Source: Pseudobdellovibrionaceae bacterium (GTDB lineage: Bacteria; Bdellovibrionota; Bdellovibrionia; Bdellovibrionales; Bdellovibrionaceae). From it: 64,000 bases of DNA. Positions 52,254-61,510 of the stretch are shown here, piece after piece. How positions within the stretch are numbered: the stretch's first letter is position 1; the number at the start of each line of letters is the position of its first letter. The DNA lies in assembly GCA_947449255.1 (NCBI GenBank), contig CANFQX010000013.1, forward strand, positions 1-64,000, written 5' to 3'. The notes under the pieces are model-generated. The model did not search any database, was not told the DNA's origin, and saw only the letters and a program-made list of their open reading frames with translations. The position numbers and the translations under genes were made by a program.

Positions 52254-53084
52254 ATGAATTATCTCGAGAATTTTTACCATCATGTCTATGGCCCAGAAAA
52301 TGGACGAAAGTGGATTTTTGTGCATGGTCTGATGGGTTTTGGTCAAAATTGGCGCCGAATAATTTCAAGTTTCGAAAAAACCGAAAGATGCTTGTCTTAT
52401 GATCAGCGTGGGCATGGACGGTCATTTAAGCCTGAGTCTGGTTATACGCCGGACGACTATGCGGATGACTTGAAAAAGATTGTCGATGAATTGGGCTGGG
52501 AAAAGTTTATTTTGGTTGGGCACTCCATGGGGGGCCGCAATGTCCTAGTCTTTGCCTCAAAGTACCCTGAATATGTTGAAAAGCTCATTATCGAGGATAT
52601 TGGACCTGAATCCAATTCCGGAGCAAGTGAGTACTATGAATATCTTTTGAATTTAGTGCCCACTCCTTTTTCGAGTCGGGACCAAGCTCGCCAGTTTTTT
52701 GCAGAGGAATTTGTGAAAACAGCGAAAACTAGGGAAAATGTCGAAGTGATTTCAAGGTTCTTCTATAGCAATATTGAGGAAAAACCGAATGGAACTCTTG
52801 ATTGGCGGTTTTCAAAAAGTGGAATAATTGAGTCCGTGAGAGCTGGAAGAGACCAGGATCGTTGGCAGGAAGTTAGAAATCTAAAGGTTCCAACTCTTTT
52901 GATTCGCGGCGAAAATTCTCAAGAACTTAGCCGTGAATCCTATCAATCTATGCTAGATTGCAACTCAATGATTAAGGGCGTCGAGGTTTCTAATGCAGGA
53001 CATTGGATTCATTCTGATCAACCTGAGACTTTTGTAGAGGTCTTGAAGAGCTTTGTTGGTGACTTTTCCCAGTCTGAAAAGTAA
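52254..53084 (+). CDS. Alpha/beta-fold hydrolase (YbfF-like esterase)
   Basis: A 276-residue hydrolase with an intact fold: FVHGLMGFGQNW (oxyanion region), YDQRGHGRSF, the nucleophile elbow GHSMGGRNV, TLLIRGENSQE for the acid and NAGHWIHSDQP for the His. The ATG at 52254 is 10 bases after AGGA and is used; a GTG at 52245 lies closer. The YbfF group hydrolyses short acyl esters; the substrate here is unknown. It is 31 bp from the helicase gene. Confidence 0.83.
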   Translation: MNYLENFYHHVYGPENGRKWIFVHGLMGFGQNWRRIISSFEKTERCLSYDQRGHGRSFKPESGYTPDDYADDLKKIVDELGWEKFILVGHSMGGRNVLVFASKYPEYVEKLIIEDIGPESNSGASEYYEYLLNLVPTPFSSRDQARQFFAEEFVKTAKTRENVEVISRFFYSNIEEKPNGTLDWRFSKSGIIESVRAGRDQDRWQEVRNLKVPTLLIRGENSQELSRESYQSMLDCNSMIKGVEVSNAGHWIHSDQPETFVEVLKSFVGDFSQSEK

Positions 53085-53114
53085 TTTCGGGAAACCATAC
53101 TGGAGTAATATAAG

Positions 53115-54734
53115 TTGAAATTTTCAGAGTTAAATTTAGAAGCGAGCCTGGCGTCAGCAATCCAAAAATTGGGTTATGAAGACTGTACGCCAATTCAAGA
53201 ACAGTCTATGCCTCACATCCTAGAGGGAAAAGACGTCGCGGGCCTTGCCCAAACAGGAACAGGTAAAACAGCAGCATTTGTACTGCCAATCATGGAGCGG
53301 ATTCTTCGTGCTCGCCCCCCGCAGGGTGATATAAGTGACGACGAAAAAGCTCTTATTGAGGTGCGTGCATTCAAGGATTGGAAACCACAAAATTTTATTT
53401 TGATCCTGGTTCCAACACGAGAGCTGGCAGAACAAGTTCAGGACAACATCATGAAGTTCAGCATCGATTCAGGGCTTAAGGGCTTTGCAATTTATGGTGG
53501 AACTGGATACGACAAACAAAAAGAGGCGTTAAAAAATAGCGTTGAATTTATTGTCGCAACTCCAGGTCGTCTGATGGATTTGTATAAAGAACACCTGGTT
53601 GATTTAAAGCAAGTTCGAGCTGTTGTATTCGATGAAGCAGATCGCATGTTTGATATGGGCTTTAAAGAAGACATGAAATTTATTTTGCAAAGGATTCCAC
53701 GAGAGCGTCAGCTTCTTGTTTTCTCTGCAACATTAAATTTTGAAGTTTTAAATACCATCTATCAATTTGGATCAGAACCTGTAGAGATCAACATCAGTCG
53801 GGATCAAGCCAAAGCTGACAATGTGAAAGATCAAATCTTCCATGTTGGCAGTGATGAGAAACCTCAGCATCTTTTGTCTTTGCTAAAAGCACAAAATCCA
53901 AAACAAGTTATTATCTTTACTAATTTTAAATTAAACGTAGAGAAAATAACAAAATTTTTGACCGACAATGGATTGCCCGCAATGGCAATTTCAAGTTTGC
54001 TGACTCAGGCTCAACGCAACCGCGTTTTGGAACAATTTAAGGCCGAAAATAATTTAAATATCCTAGTAGCTACAGATGTAGCTGCACGAGGCTTAGATAT
54101 AAAAGGCGTTGATCTTGTTATCAATTATGAATTGCCTATGGACTGCGAATCCTATGTTCATCGTATTGGTCGAACTGGACGTGCAGGAACAATGGGAACT
54201 GCATTTTCCCTGGTAGGCGACAAGGACATTGACTCTTTATCTCGCATTGAAGATTTTTTAAAGCATAAAGTTGAAATTGGTTACCTCGAAAATAGCCAAC
54301 TGATCCAAGAATTCAAACCGTTTCCATCATATTTTGATAGTCACTATCCAAAATCCTTAGATCGATCTCCACGTCATGGTGCTCGTGCAAGCAGAGAGCG
54401 TACCGGAGAGCGTCGTCCGCGCACAAATGCTGGCCCTGATAGAGGACCACGATTCGATAAAAAAGGTCCTCGCAATGCTGGTGAGGAAAGAAAACCTCAA
54501 GATCGTCTGTATTCTGCAGGTGAATCAAGAAGCGAAGTTGATCAAAAGGCAGTCTCTAAACCTCAGTATGCTCACAAGCGTACTGAAGTGAGAAGCCAGG
54601 GAACACCGGCAAAGAAACAAGAAGCTGGGCGTAAGCCTGGATCCTATCAGCATGCTAGAAGAGCGCCAGTTGTTGCTCGGCCTAAAGGTGTTGGACAAAA
54701 AATTGCGGGTTTCTTTAAAAAGTTGTTTTCATAA
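53115..54734 (+). CDS. DEAD-box RNA helicase
   Basis: A 539-residue RNA helicase. The Q motif (YEDCTPIQEQSMPHI), Walker A AQTGTGKT (about 44-51), PTRELAEQV, TPGRLMDL, VVFDEADRMFDMGF, SATL, and HRIGRTGRAGTMG are all present. It is the RhlE/RhlB type, which remodels ribosomal or messenger RNA. The C-terminal 115 residues are Arg/Lys/Pro-rich (RSPRHGARASRERTGERRPRTNAG) and probably bind RNA. The start is a TTG with GGAG 9 bases upstream. A terminator follows at 54801. Confidence 0.93.
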   Translation: MKFSELNLEASLASAIQKLGYEDCTPIQEQSMPHILEGKDVAGLAQTGTGKTAAFVLPIMERILRARPPQGDISDDEKALIEVRAFKDWKPQNFILILVPTRELAEQVQDNIMKFSIDSGLKGFAIYGGTGYDKQKEALKNSVEFIVATPGRLMDLYKEHLVDLKQVRAVVFDEADRMFDMGFKEDMKFILQRIPRERQLLVFSATLNFEVLNTIYQFGSEPVEINISRDQAKADNVKDQIFHVGSDEKPQHLLSLLKAQNPKQVIIFTNFKLNVEKITKFLTDNGLPAMAISSLLTQAQRNRVLEQFKAENNLNILVATDVAARGLDIKGVDLVINYELPMDCESYVHRIGRTGRAGTMGTAFSLVGDKDIDSLSRIEDFLKHKVEIGYLENSQLIQEFKPFPSYFDSHYPKSLDRSPRHGARASRERTGERRPRTNAGPDRGPRFDKKGPRNAGEERKPQDRLYSAGESRSEVDQKAVSKPQYAHKRTEVRSQGTPAKKQEAGRKPGSYQHARRAPVVARPKGVGQKIAGFFKKLFS

Positions 54735-54800
54735 TATATAAAAATATCAGCCAGTTAGGTTGTATATTTTGGTGAAATAAGTTTTTTAGTTTTAAAGATA

Positions 54801-54833
54801 AAAAAAGGGAGCCAATTTGGCCCCCTTTTTTTT
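54801..54833. terminator. Bidirectional terminator between helicase and ankyrin genes
   Basis: AAAAAAGGGAGCC faces GGCCCCCTTTTTT with one A/C mismatch and a 5-base loop. It is flanked by A and T runs on both sides, so it serves both convergent genes. Confidence 0.88.
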
Positions 54834-54848
54834 GATGCGAGTAGGGAT

Positions 54849-55490
54849 CTATTTCTTAAGGAGCTCAATAGCCTCTTCATTTTGGGCCTTGATAGCTATA
54901 TCAAGAGCAGTTTTTCCATTTTTATTTTTGGTCTTTTTATCGGCCCCGGCGTTCAACAGAATCGAAATTGTTCCCATTGATCCAAATCTGGCTGCTTCCA
55001 TTAAAGGTGAGACCCCATTTTTTGTTAATTTATTAACTAGAGAAGATTTCTTTTTAATCACCAATTTCATCACTTCGTTGGCATTGGCCGTCGTCGCAAC
55101 CTGCAATGCCGAATCGCCATCACCGTTTATAGAACTTAGACTAGCTCCCTTTTTAACAAGAGTCAGAGCCAAATCAGGCTGCTCATTAATTAAAGCTATA
55201 AAGAGTGCTGATTGGCCGTCCTTATTTTTTAAATTAATATTGGGATTGCTTCCAAGTATTAGTTTTGCCAAATCAGAATGCTCATTTGCCAGGGCAAGCA
55301 TAAGGGCTGTATTTCCCTCAGCATCAGTTTGGTCGATATCGATATTGTTTTTTAACTGTTCTTTCAAGGATTCAAGTGAACCTTCTTTTGCCGCTGTTAT
55401 AAGGGGACTGCTGGTTTTAGAATCACTTGCGGCAAAGAGCTTTCCTACAAGTAAGGTTATGAAAATAACTGCAAAAATTTTGATTCTCAC
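54849..55490 (-). CDS. Secreted ankyrin-repeat protein, candidate self-protection partner of DacB
   Basis: A 213-residue exported protein with a signal peptide (MRIKIFAVIFITLLVGKLFAA) and about five ankyrin repeats (DAEGNTALMLALANEHSDLAKLIL, NKDGQSALFIALINEQPDLALTLVKKGA, NKNGKTALDIAIKAQNEEAIELLKK). It starts with GTG, inside the dacB stop (GTGA overlap), with GAGG 7 bases upstream. In Bdellovibrio, ankyrin protein Bd3460 binds and restrains the DacB-type enzymes Bd3459 and Bd0816, protecting the predator from its own wall-cutting enzymes. The adjacency here matches that pair. Orthology is inferred from order and domain, not from an alignment. Confidence 0.85.
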   Translation of the reverse strand: MRIKIFAVIFITLLVGKLFAASDSKTSSPLITAAKEGSLESLKEQLKNNIDIDQTDAEGNTALMLALANEHSDLAKLILGSNPNINLKNKDGQSALFIALINEQPDLALTLVKKGASLSSINGDGDSALQVATTANANEVMKLVIKKKSSLVNKLTKNGVSPLMEAARFGSMGTISILLNAGADKKTKNKNGKTALDIAIKAQNEEAIELLKK

Positions 55491-56860
55491 TTTAATACCT
55501 CTGTCGCTTTTGCTTTTACTTCCTCTGCCACTTCTACTTCCAATTCCATTTTTGAATATTCATCAGTGGATTGCATATCTCCGGCTTGTTTGTATTCGAA
55601 TTTGCGAAGCTTATTTCTTTCAGCCAAGGTCTGCACTAATGATCGAATGTACAGGCGTGAATTTGTTAGATCTGGCTTTTCATAGGTGTCAGGTGAAGTG
55701 AGCACTGCAAAAAAGAGATCTGAATCTGCTGTTGAAAGCATGCCACCAAAAGTGATGGCTCTTTCCGCTGAACCTGTCTTTGCAACTAGAGTATTGTTGA
55801 ATGTTCCACCCGAGTAAAGTCCCTTGAATGTAGAGTAGGTTTCATTTGTACCACCAGTTGCCATAACGTCGGCCAATTGAAAATGTCTTGAACCCTTGTA
55901 ATTATCGAGGGTTTGATCGAGATCCTTAATAATTGTGACGAGTGCCGCACAGGTAACTATGTTGTACTTTTTTTGTTGGTTGATGTAGGCCGGATATCCT
56001 GAACCATTATAAATCTCTAAATCTTTAGAAGCTAAGCCGAGTCGTTGATAGATGAAATTAGAATAGCCTGTTTTTCCACCCAGCTTCTCAAATAAAACAT
56101 TTGCGGCATAGTTAAATGAATATTTGTTAATATCCTTTGCCATGACAAATAAAGGAAGTGATTTAACGTGAAATATTTTATGTGGTGTTGTCTTAAGATA
56201 TTCTTCAAAGCTAGTTTTGGAAAGCAGGCCAATCTTTTCCGGATTTACTTTTAGTCCAGATTTTATTTTTATAAATGCACTGAAATCTTCTTTGGTTTTG
56301 CTAGAATTAAAATAGAGGGCTGGATTTTCCCATCCCAATTTATGGACTGTTTGATGGGTCATGACATCAAGAAAGACTGGGAAAAATTCATCATAAGATA
56401 TGGACTCAATATTCGTGCATTTTGCTTGCTCCAAGTTGGGCTTGAGTTGCGAGAAAATTCGATCAAGCATTTCTCTGCCCATATAGGGATCCATGTCCCC
56501 CTCGATGTGAATATTGCAGCTATTTTGATTTGATCCAGGTGTAATATAGATGCGAGTGGTAAAGCGGTACTCAGGATTGAGTTGGGCTACTGCCCAGTGG
56601 GTTGTAAGAACCTTAGACAGTGAGGCAATTCGATATTTCTGCTGAATATCTTCCGGAGAAACATTTGTAGGGTTATTTTTTAGAGTGGGATCCTCGGAGA
56701 TTTCACCGCTGGTTGGATTGAATGGGTGTGCCGCAGTCTCTTTTTCACTCATGAAGCACATGGCATTCATAGTCACTTTCGCAAAGGCAAATGAAGATAC
56801 CATTAAGCTCATAGTCAATGTCAGAGATGCATTTTTCATCAAACGGAAAGGGATCATCAT
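55487..56860 (-). CDS. dacB: D-alanyl-D-alanine endo/carboxypeptidase, PBP4-like (S13)
   Basis: An exported penicillin-binding protein of 457 residues. The active-site motifs are SxxK (ASLSKVLT, Ser near 80), SxN (YSFNYAANVLFEKLG, near 250) and KTG (VAKTGSAERAITFGG, near 359). Enzymes of this family cut peptidoglycan cross-links; in Bdellovibrio Bd3459 and Bd0816 round the prey cell during entry. The signal peptide is MKNASLTLTMSLMVSSFAFA. The first two codons are both ATG; the second lies at better distance from AGGAG. The ankyrin gene begins inside its stop codon. The length is typical for a PBP4 with a reduced inserted domain. Confidence 0.92.
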   Translation of the reverse strand: MMIPFRLMKNASLTLTMSLMVSSFAFAKVTMNAMCFMSEKETAAHPFNPTSGEISEDPTLKNNPTNVSPEDIQQKYRIASLSKVLTTHWAVAQLNPEYRFTTRIYITPGSNQNSCNIHIEGDMDPYMGREMLDRIFSQLKPNLEQAKCTNIESISYDEFFPVFLDVMTHQTVHKLGWENPALYFNSSKTKEDFSAFIKIKSGLKVNPEKIGLLSKTSFEEYLKTTPHKIFHVKSLPLFVMAKDINKYSFNYAANVLFEKLGGKTGYSNFIYQRLGLASKDLEIYNGSGYPAYINQQKKYNIVTCAALVTIIKDLDQTLDNYKGSRHFQLADVMATGGTNETYSTFKGLYSGGTFNNTLVAKTGSAERAITFGGMLSTADSDLFFAVLTSPDTYEKPDLTNSRLYIRSLVQTLAERNKLRKFEYKQAGDMQSTDEYSKMELEVEVAEEVKAKATEVLK

Positions 56861-57157
56861 ACGCTCCTAATTAAAACTCGAAATGCTATATCCAAGTTTT
56901 ATACCAAGGCGGGAGCGGTTTAATTGCGTTAAAGGTGTATCATTTTAATACAGTAACGCAAATTGTGTCACTTTGAGACTCTCTGAGGCCTCAGGCGCTC
57001 TTCCTATATTCTTGTTTTTTAATTAAAAAGGCATTATCTCCTAATGCAAAGTAAAATAGAGTTTAGTAAGAATACTAAGGATATGTCTGTAGATGGTCGT
57101 GCACTAAGTTAGGCTCAGACATCCAGCAAACGTAAATCTGAGCAGGAGTAAATTCAT

Positions 57158-57667
57158 TTGAAAAAAATTGATATCAAAAGCAAAGGGCTCAAATTTACAA
57201 TATTTCAAGTGGCTTCATATTTTATCTTGTTGTTGCCTCTTGGTCTCACCAGCTGCAGCCCAAGTGGTGACACCTCAACAACTCTTGAGGCTACTTTTAC
57301 TTCCCTCTATAATAATGTCTTAAGTAAAAACTGCGTTGGATGTCATCAGCCAGGCGGCAGCGGTTTTAATGCCGGTGCACTTATTGATTTTTCGACGCAT
57401 GCTACTTCTTATTCAACACTCATTAATAGATCCACCTCTGGCGACACAGCCGTTCTCAATGGTCAATGCAGCAATGTACCTTTGGTGCTGAGCGGTCAGC
57501 CGTCATCCTCATATTTACTTGCAACTTTATTTACGGATTATAATCACAGTGATTTTTATAAAACGGGCTGCACCCCGTATTCACCCAGTGGTCATGGGGC
57601 TACCGTAGGAACAAGTGAAAAAGATGCTTTTGTTCAATGGATTCAAGGTGGAGCTTTAGATAATTAG
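57158..57667 (+). CDS. Lipoprotein with one haem-binding CxxCH motif
   Basis: A 169-residue cytochrome-c-like lipoprotein. TTG start, AGGAG 9 bases upstream, hydrophobic segment and lipobox LGLTSC (Cys near 33). The haem site reads NCVGCHQPGG (near 60). The rest is Ser/Thr/Gly-rich with further Cys (QCSNVP, TGCTPYS). It looks like the single-CxxCH proteins that accompany large secreted repeat proteins in deltaproteobacteria and planctomycetes. The gap 56861-57157 before it holds no gene; it contains the perfect palindrome CTGAGGCCTCAG (56983-56994). Confidence 0.78.
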   Translation: MKKIDIKSKGLKFTIFQVASYFILLLPLGLTSCSPSGDTSTTLEATFTSLYNNVLSKNCVGCHQPGGSGFNAGALIDFSTHATSYSTLINRSTSGDTAVLNGQCSNVPLVLSGQPSSSYLLATLFTDYNHSDFYKTGCTPYSPSGHGATVGTSEKDAFVQWIQGGALDN

Positions 57668-57729
57668 ACATCTAAAATCAGAATTTTTTAAATGTCTAAA
57701 TCTAGCCACCTTGATTTAAGAAAACTATC

Positions 57730-60700
57730 TTAGTTCAATGAATTCATTTCGTCTACCAGTGCAGAAAAGCCCTTGGGGTCCTCACTAAAAACTTCTAAAG
57801 CCAGTGAATTCTTTTTTAGATTCTCCTGCCATCCAGCGACTTGGGCTTGCTTCAAAATTTGTTCTTGAAAAAGAGTCCAAAGGTAATTCAGTCTCCATTG
57901 TTCCTTTTTGATTTGCAGGCTAGGGGATGCCTCTTGTCGTGACAGCGCCAGCAATGTCTTTTCAATTTGTGTCTGAAGATCTTGATGCTGAATACCCCTA
58001 TAATAATCTTTATTGAGTAAACCATGAATCATATAATTAGCCAAAGTCCGGAAGACAGTTTGACCCAAAGGACCATTGTCTTCAGAAAAAATACGACAGT
58101 CTTTCATCGTTTTTTGCATTAATTCCGTCGCCTTTTTTGGATTTTGCATCGTGATCAGTTCACTGAGTTTCATTTGAGCTTGAATTAGAGAGGCTGGATC
58201 GTCTTTTATCAGAGATATTCTTTTTTCAAGGGCTTGAATTTTTTCTGTGTCAGTTCCCATTTGGGCCAAGAAGCCCCAAACAAGCACTTCAATTTCTTCG
58301 GGGTCAAAGGCCATCGATCGAGAGCTTTCTTCAGCATCAAATCGCCCAGCATTCGCAAACAGAATCTTTTCAAAGACTTTTTTTGCTTCAGCCAGCCTGC
58401 TCGATCTGAATAGTGCATATGCAAAACCAAGTCGAACTTTTGTGCGACCGGGTTCGGGAAGTTTTTCAAAGAGGGGACCTTTGCCCTGCAAAACTTTTTC
58501 GTAGGCTTTGAGTGATTCAGGAAAATCTTCTGCCACAGCCAAGTAAAAGGCCCTTCGTTCCATAAACTCCGGAGTTTGTAATAATGCGGGAAGGTTGGAG
58601 ATCTCTTCCGAGGCCTGCTTAGCCTTGTTTGCAAGAAACAAGGCTTGAGAATAATACCAGGTGAAGGCCTGAAGCTCTGGGATCATTTGAGGGTCATCGA
58701 AACCCAGTTGTTTGCGCTGTTCCCAAAAATGTAAGCTTTGATTTGGATTTTGTCCCCACAAGTACAGCAGTCCCAAATTTGATAGAGCAGCGGCTTGGAT
58801 TCTGCGACGGCCTCGTGCTAGGTCTACAGCTAAAATCAAAGAATGCTGTGCCTTTTGCCAGAGCTCGTCGTCATAAATGACTCCTTTTTTGCTGCGACGG
58901 AATCTTTCTAAATAAGTATAGCCTTCGATAAGGTACAGAATGGGATCATTTAAGTCGGTTCTCAAGGATTGGAGTTCCTTCAGCACCTCATTTAAATCAC
59001 TGTCCGATGCCGTCCACTGATTTGCAGCCGTCTCACCATCGTCTAATTTCAACAAGGCTTTTATTAAGGGGAGACTATCTTTTATGGCGCCGTGCTTTTG
59101 TAGGTAAAGCAGTCGATCTTCCATGTTTTTTCTTTGAGAAATTTCGAGCATGGTATTTACGTATCCTGCATGGGACTCAAGATCATCTGTAAGACTAAGA
59201 GATTGAAAGAAATAATCCGAGGCTAATCGTGCATTTCCTTTCGACCAATATCCATAAGCCTCTTCACGAGCAGCGGCTATAACAACATCACGGGCATATG
59301 AAAACTCGGTGCTAGAGGCTGGGGTGTCCCGCAACCAGTTTGCTGCCACGACATTGAGCTGTTGAAATTCTTGATGATTCAGAAAATTGAGTACACTGCG
59401 GACATTCATAGCTTTTCGAAGAAAATATTGCTTTTGAGATCGCCGTAAGAGTTTGTCTATTTCCTGTAATGCCAAAAGTTTCTCTTTTTTATCGCGACCT
59501 TCAATAAGGGCTAAGCCGTTAATTTCACTTTCAATCAAGGCTTGAACTTCCGCTGGCCCCTCGATGTCACTGACAAAGCTTATCAGGATTTTTTTTCTTT
59601 TTGGCAATTCCATGGGTTCTAAAAAACACAACATCTCAAAAGTATAATAAAGTTTTGATTCCGTCGACAGGGGGTAGGCCGCCACCATTTTTTTGAAGAC
59701 CCTTATCCAAGATTCAGCGTGCTCCTGATTTTTTGGAAAAAGCTCTTGGGCAAGATTAAAATAAAGCCAATATTCTATGGGTGTGGATTTTGCGGTCAGG
59801 CTCCGACTGACTTTAAGAAAATCAACCGGACTGCCTTCCATTGCAGTGATGTTTGTCGTTACTAGTGATTTTAAATTTTTCTCGCCTTTAATTTTTTCAA
59901 GCTTAGTTTTGTAAGATTGCATGGCCTCTTTAAACAAATACATTTTTGTATTTGCTGGCTGATTTTTTTTTAACAGTCGGGCTCTTAAAAAAATTTTTAG
60001 GCTCTCAATAGAGGGGATGTGATCAGCATAATACAGAGCTGCGGAGATTTCGTCTGCTAACAAGTGGACATTGAATAATTCCTCATCCAAAGCATGTCTT
60101 TTTTTAAGGTCTTCGCTTCTGGATTTCAATGTGTTCAAAAGCAAAATACGATCTTGATAGGACCGTGCGGATTCTAGGGCATTTTTTATTGTACTTTCAC
60201 TCCAAGAATGTGGAATAAACCCTTCACTGGATAAAGAGTAAATATCTAGAGATCCTTCAAAGGCACAAGTTATAAAAAGGCGATTTTTTCGTGCTGTTGG
60301 AAAGCTGCAATTGAAATCCATCGGTGTAAGTTGTTTGATAGAAAGTTCATGCTCTTTCTCTTCAGAATGTTTTCTGGCGTAAGCTTTTATGGCACTTATG
60401 TTGGTTTTCCACACCACAGAGTTGTCGTGACCATCAATGATTGAGTCCTGATTTGAGTCCCCAATAAAGTGTGAAAAATACAAAGTCTCTCCATCATCAC
60501 CTAAACTTGCAAAACCAGTGATCCCAGGAATAGCTATTGGAACAATCCACTCTTCGTGAGTGAGTAGATCAAGCAGAACCAGTTGAACTTTATCTTCGAC
60601 CCTCTGGGTGTAAATTATATTGTTGCCCTGTGGACTTCCTGATGGTGCAAAAATGGCAGGACCTCGAGCAAGGGTACGCAATTCACTGACTTTGTCTAGT

Positions 60701-61227
60701 GAGGCCGATTGTAAGTGAATTTCAATGAGGTCTTTTTCTAAAAAAGAAATTTCATTATTTTTCGACCAAAATGGCTGTGATCTCTCCGTCTTGGAGCCTT
60801 CTGGTATTCTGATTAAGCAGTGTATTTTTGAACTGGTTAATGGCAGCTCATTCATAGATTTGATTTTATCTGTATAGCAGATGTCACCCTTTGAATTTTC
60901 TTTGAAATAGACAAAAACAACTTGTCCGAATTCGTTAAATTTTCCTTGTATAGAGTCCGATGTTTTAGGCAGCAGGTCTTTTGTTTTTCCAGTAGAGAGT
61001 TCTTGAATCTGCAAGTGAGAGATCATGTTTGCTTGTTGAGTGAAAACCATGAGCTGCCCGCTTGAATTGATACTTTGATCCAACTGATCATCGGGACCCA
61101 CAGTTATTTTTTTTAATTCATTGAAGCGTGGAAAAGAAGGCAGCATCTCAGATCCTGTCGCCAGCTTTGGTGTGATGAATCCTGCAAATAAAAAGATCAG
61201 GCCAGAAGAGTGAAACAAAGTTTTCAT
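57730..61227 (-). CDS. Large exported TolB-like beta-propeller/TPR protein (1165 aa)
   Basis: The N-terminus has a signal peptide (MKTLFHSSGLIFLFAGF, cleavage near LATG). Residues of about 40-330 look like a TolB-type propeller (INSSGQLMVFTQQ, FNEFGQVVFVYF, FAPSGSPQGNNIIYTQ), including one Ca-binding-like loop GDSNQDSIIDGHDN. The rest, about 330-1165, is made of TPR-like helix pairs (SNLGLLYLWGQNPNQSLHFWEQ, GFAYALFRSSRLAEAKKVFEKIL). It starts inside the stop of the lipoprotein gene at 61224 (4-base overlap), so the two proteins probably act together in the periplasm. The function is unknown. Confidence 0.75.
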   Translation of the reverse strand: MKTLFHSSGLIFLFAGFITPKLATGSEMLPSFPRFNELKKITVGPDDQLDQSINSSGQLMVFTQQANMISHLQIQELSTGKTKDLLPKTSDSIQGKFNEFGQVVFVYFKENSKGDICYTDKIKSMNELPLTSSKIHCLIRIPEGSKTERSQPFWSKNNEISFLEKDLIEIHLQSASLDKVSELRTLARGPAIFAPSGSPQGNNIIYTQRVEDKVQLVLLDLLTHEEWIVPIAIPGITGFASLGDDGETLYFSHFIGDSNQDSIIDGHDNSVVWKTNISAIKAYARKHSEEKEHELSIKQLTPMDFNCSFPTARKNRLFITCAFEGSLDIYSLSSEGFIPHSWSESTIKNALESARSYQDRILLLNTLKSRSEDLKKRHALDEELFNVHLLADEISAALYYADHIPSIESLKIFLRARLLKKNQPANTKMYLFKEAMQSYKTKLEKIKGEKNLKSLVTTNITAMEGSPVDFLKVSRSLTAKSTPIEYWLYFNLAQELFPKNQEHAESWIRVFKKMVAAYPLSTESKLYYTFEMLCFLEPMELPKRKKILISFVSDIEGPAEVQALIESEINGLALIEGRDKKEKLLALQEIDKLLRRSQKQYFLRKAMNVRSVLNFLNHQEFQQLNVVAANWLRDTPASSTEFSYARDVVIAAAREEAYGYWSKGNARLASDYFFQSLSLTDDLESHAGYVNTMLEISQRKNMEDRLLYLQKHGAIKDSLPLIKALLKLDDGETAANQWTASDSDLNEVLKELQSLRTDLNDPILYLIEGYTYLERFRRSKKGVIYDDELWQKAQHSLILAVDLARGRRRIQAAALSNLGLLYLWGQNPNQSLHFWEQRKQLGFDDPQMIPELQAFTWYYSQALFLANKAKQASEEISNLPALLQTPEFMERRAFYLAVAEDFPESLKAYEKVLQGKGPLFEKLPEPGRTKVRLGFAYALFRSSRLAEAKKVFEKILFANAGRFDAEESSRSMAFDPEEIEVLVWGFLAQMGTDTEKIQALEKRISLIKDDPASLIQAQMKLSELITMQNPKKATELMQKTMKDCRIFSEDNGPLGQTVFRTLANYMIHGLLNKDYYRGIQHQDLQTQIEKTLLALSRQEASPSLQIKKEQWRLNYLWTLFQEQILKQAQVAGWQENLKKNSLALEVFSEDPKGFSALVDEMNSLN

Positions 61228-61484
61228 TGAGTCACGCCCATTTCCCCATTGAGAACTCTGTAAAGGCGTTGGTCTTTCTTGTTTTCTGCTTCAGAGCTTT
61301 TCGAAAATTTAACGGTCTTTTTATGTTTAATTTTAGGCAAAAGAGTTTTTTCAAATTCGGGCCATTCTCCAGCGGCTTGCTCTTGAAGGACCGTTTGGCG
61401 ATCAATGATGTAAACTTTAGGGGCGCAGGAGCAGATGGAAATGGAGATACAAATTTGAATACACAATAAAACAATTTTTTTCAT
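61224..61484 (-). CDS. Small lipoprotein
   Basis: An 86-residue lipoprotein with the lipobox SICSC (Cys near 19) and a basic, lysine-rich body (KIKHKKTVKFSKSSEAENKKDQRLYRV). AAGGA lies 7 bases before the ATG. The stop overlaps the start of the large TPR protein gene. The AsmA-like gene ends upstream at 61511, so the order is AsmA-like, lipoprotein, TPR protein. It may anchor the TPR protein in the envelope. Confidence 0.78.
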   Translation of the reverse strand: MKKIVLLCIQICISISICSCAPKVYIIDRQTVLQEQAAGEWPEFEKTLLPKIKHKKTVKFSKSSEAENKKDQRLYRVLNGEMGVTQ

Positions 61485-61510
61485 GTCAATTCCTTTTTTC
61501 TAGTATTTGT

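Noticed and set aside
54817-55701. 294-codon plus-strand frame
   Set aside because: Exactly opposite the ankyrin and dacB genes, which have signal peptides, repeats and catalytic motifs; the plus frame has only Leu/Phe/Ser-rich shadow sequence.
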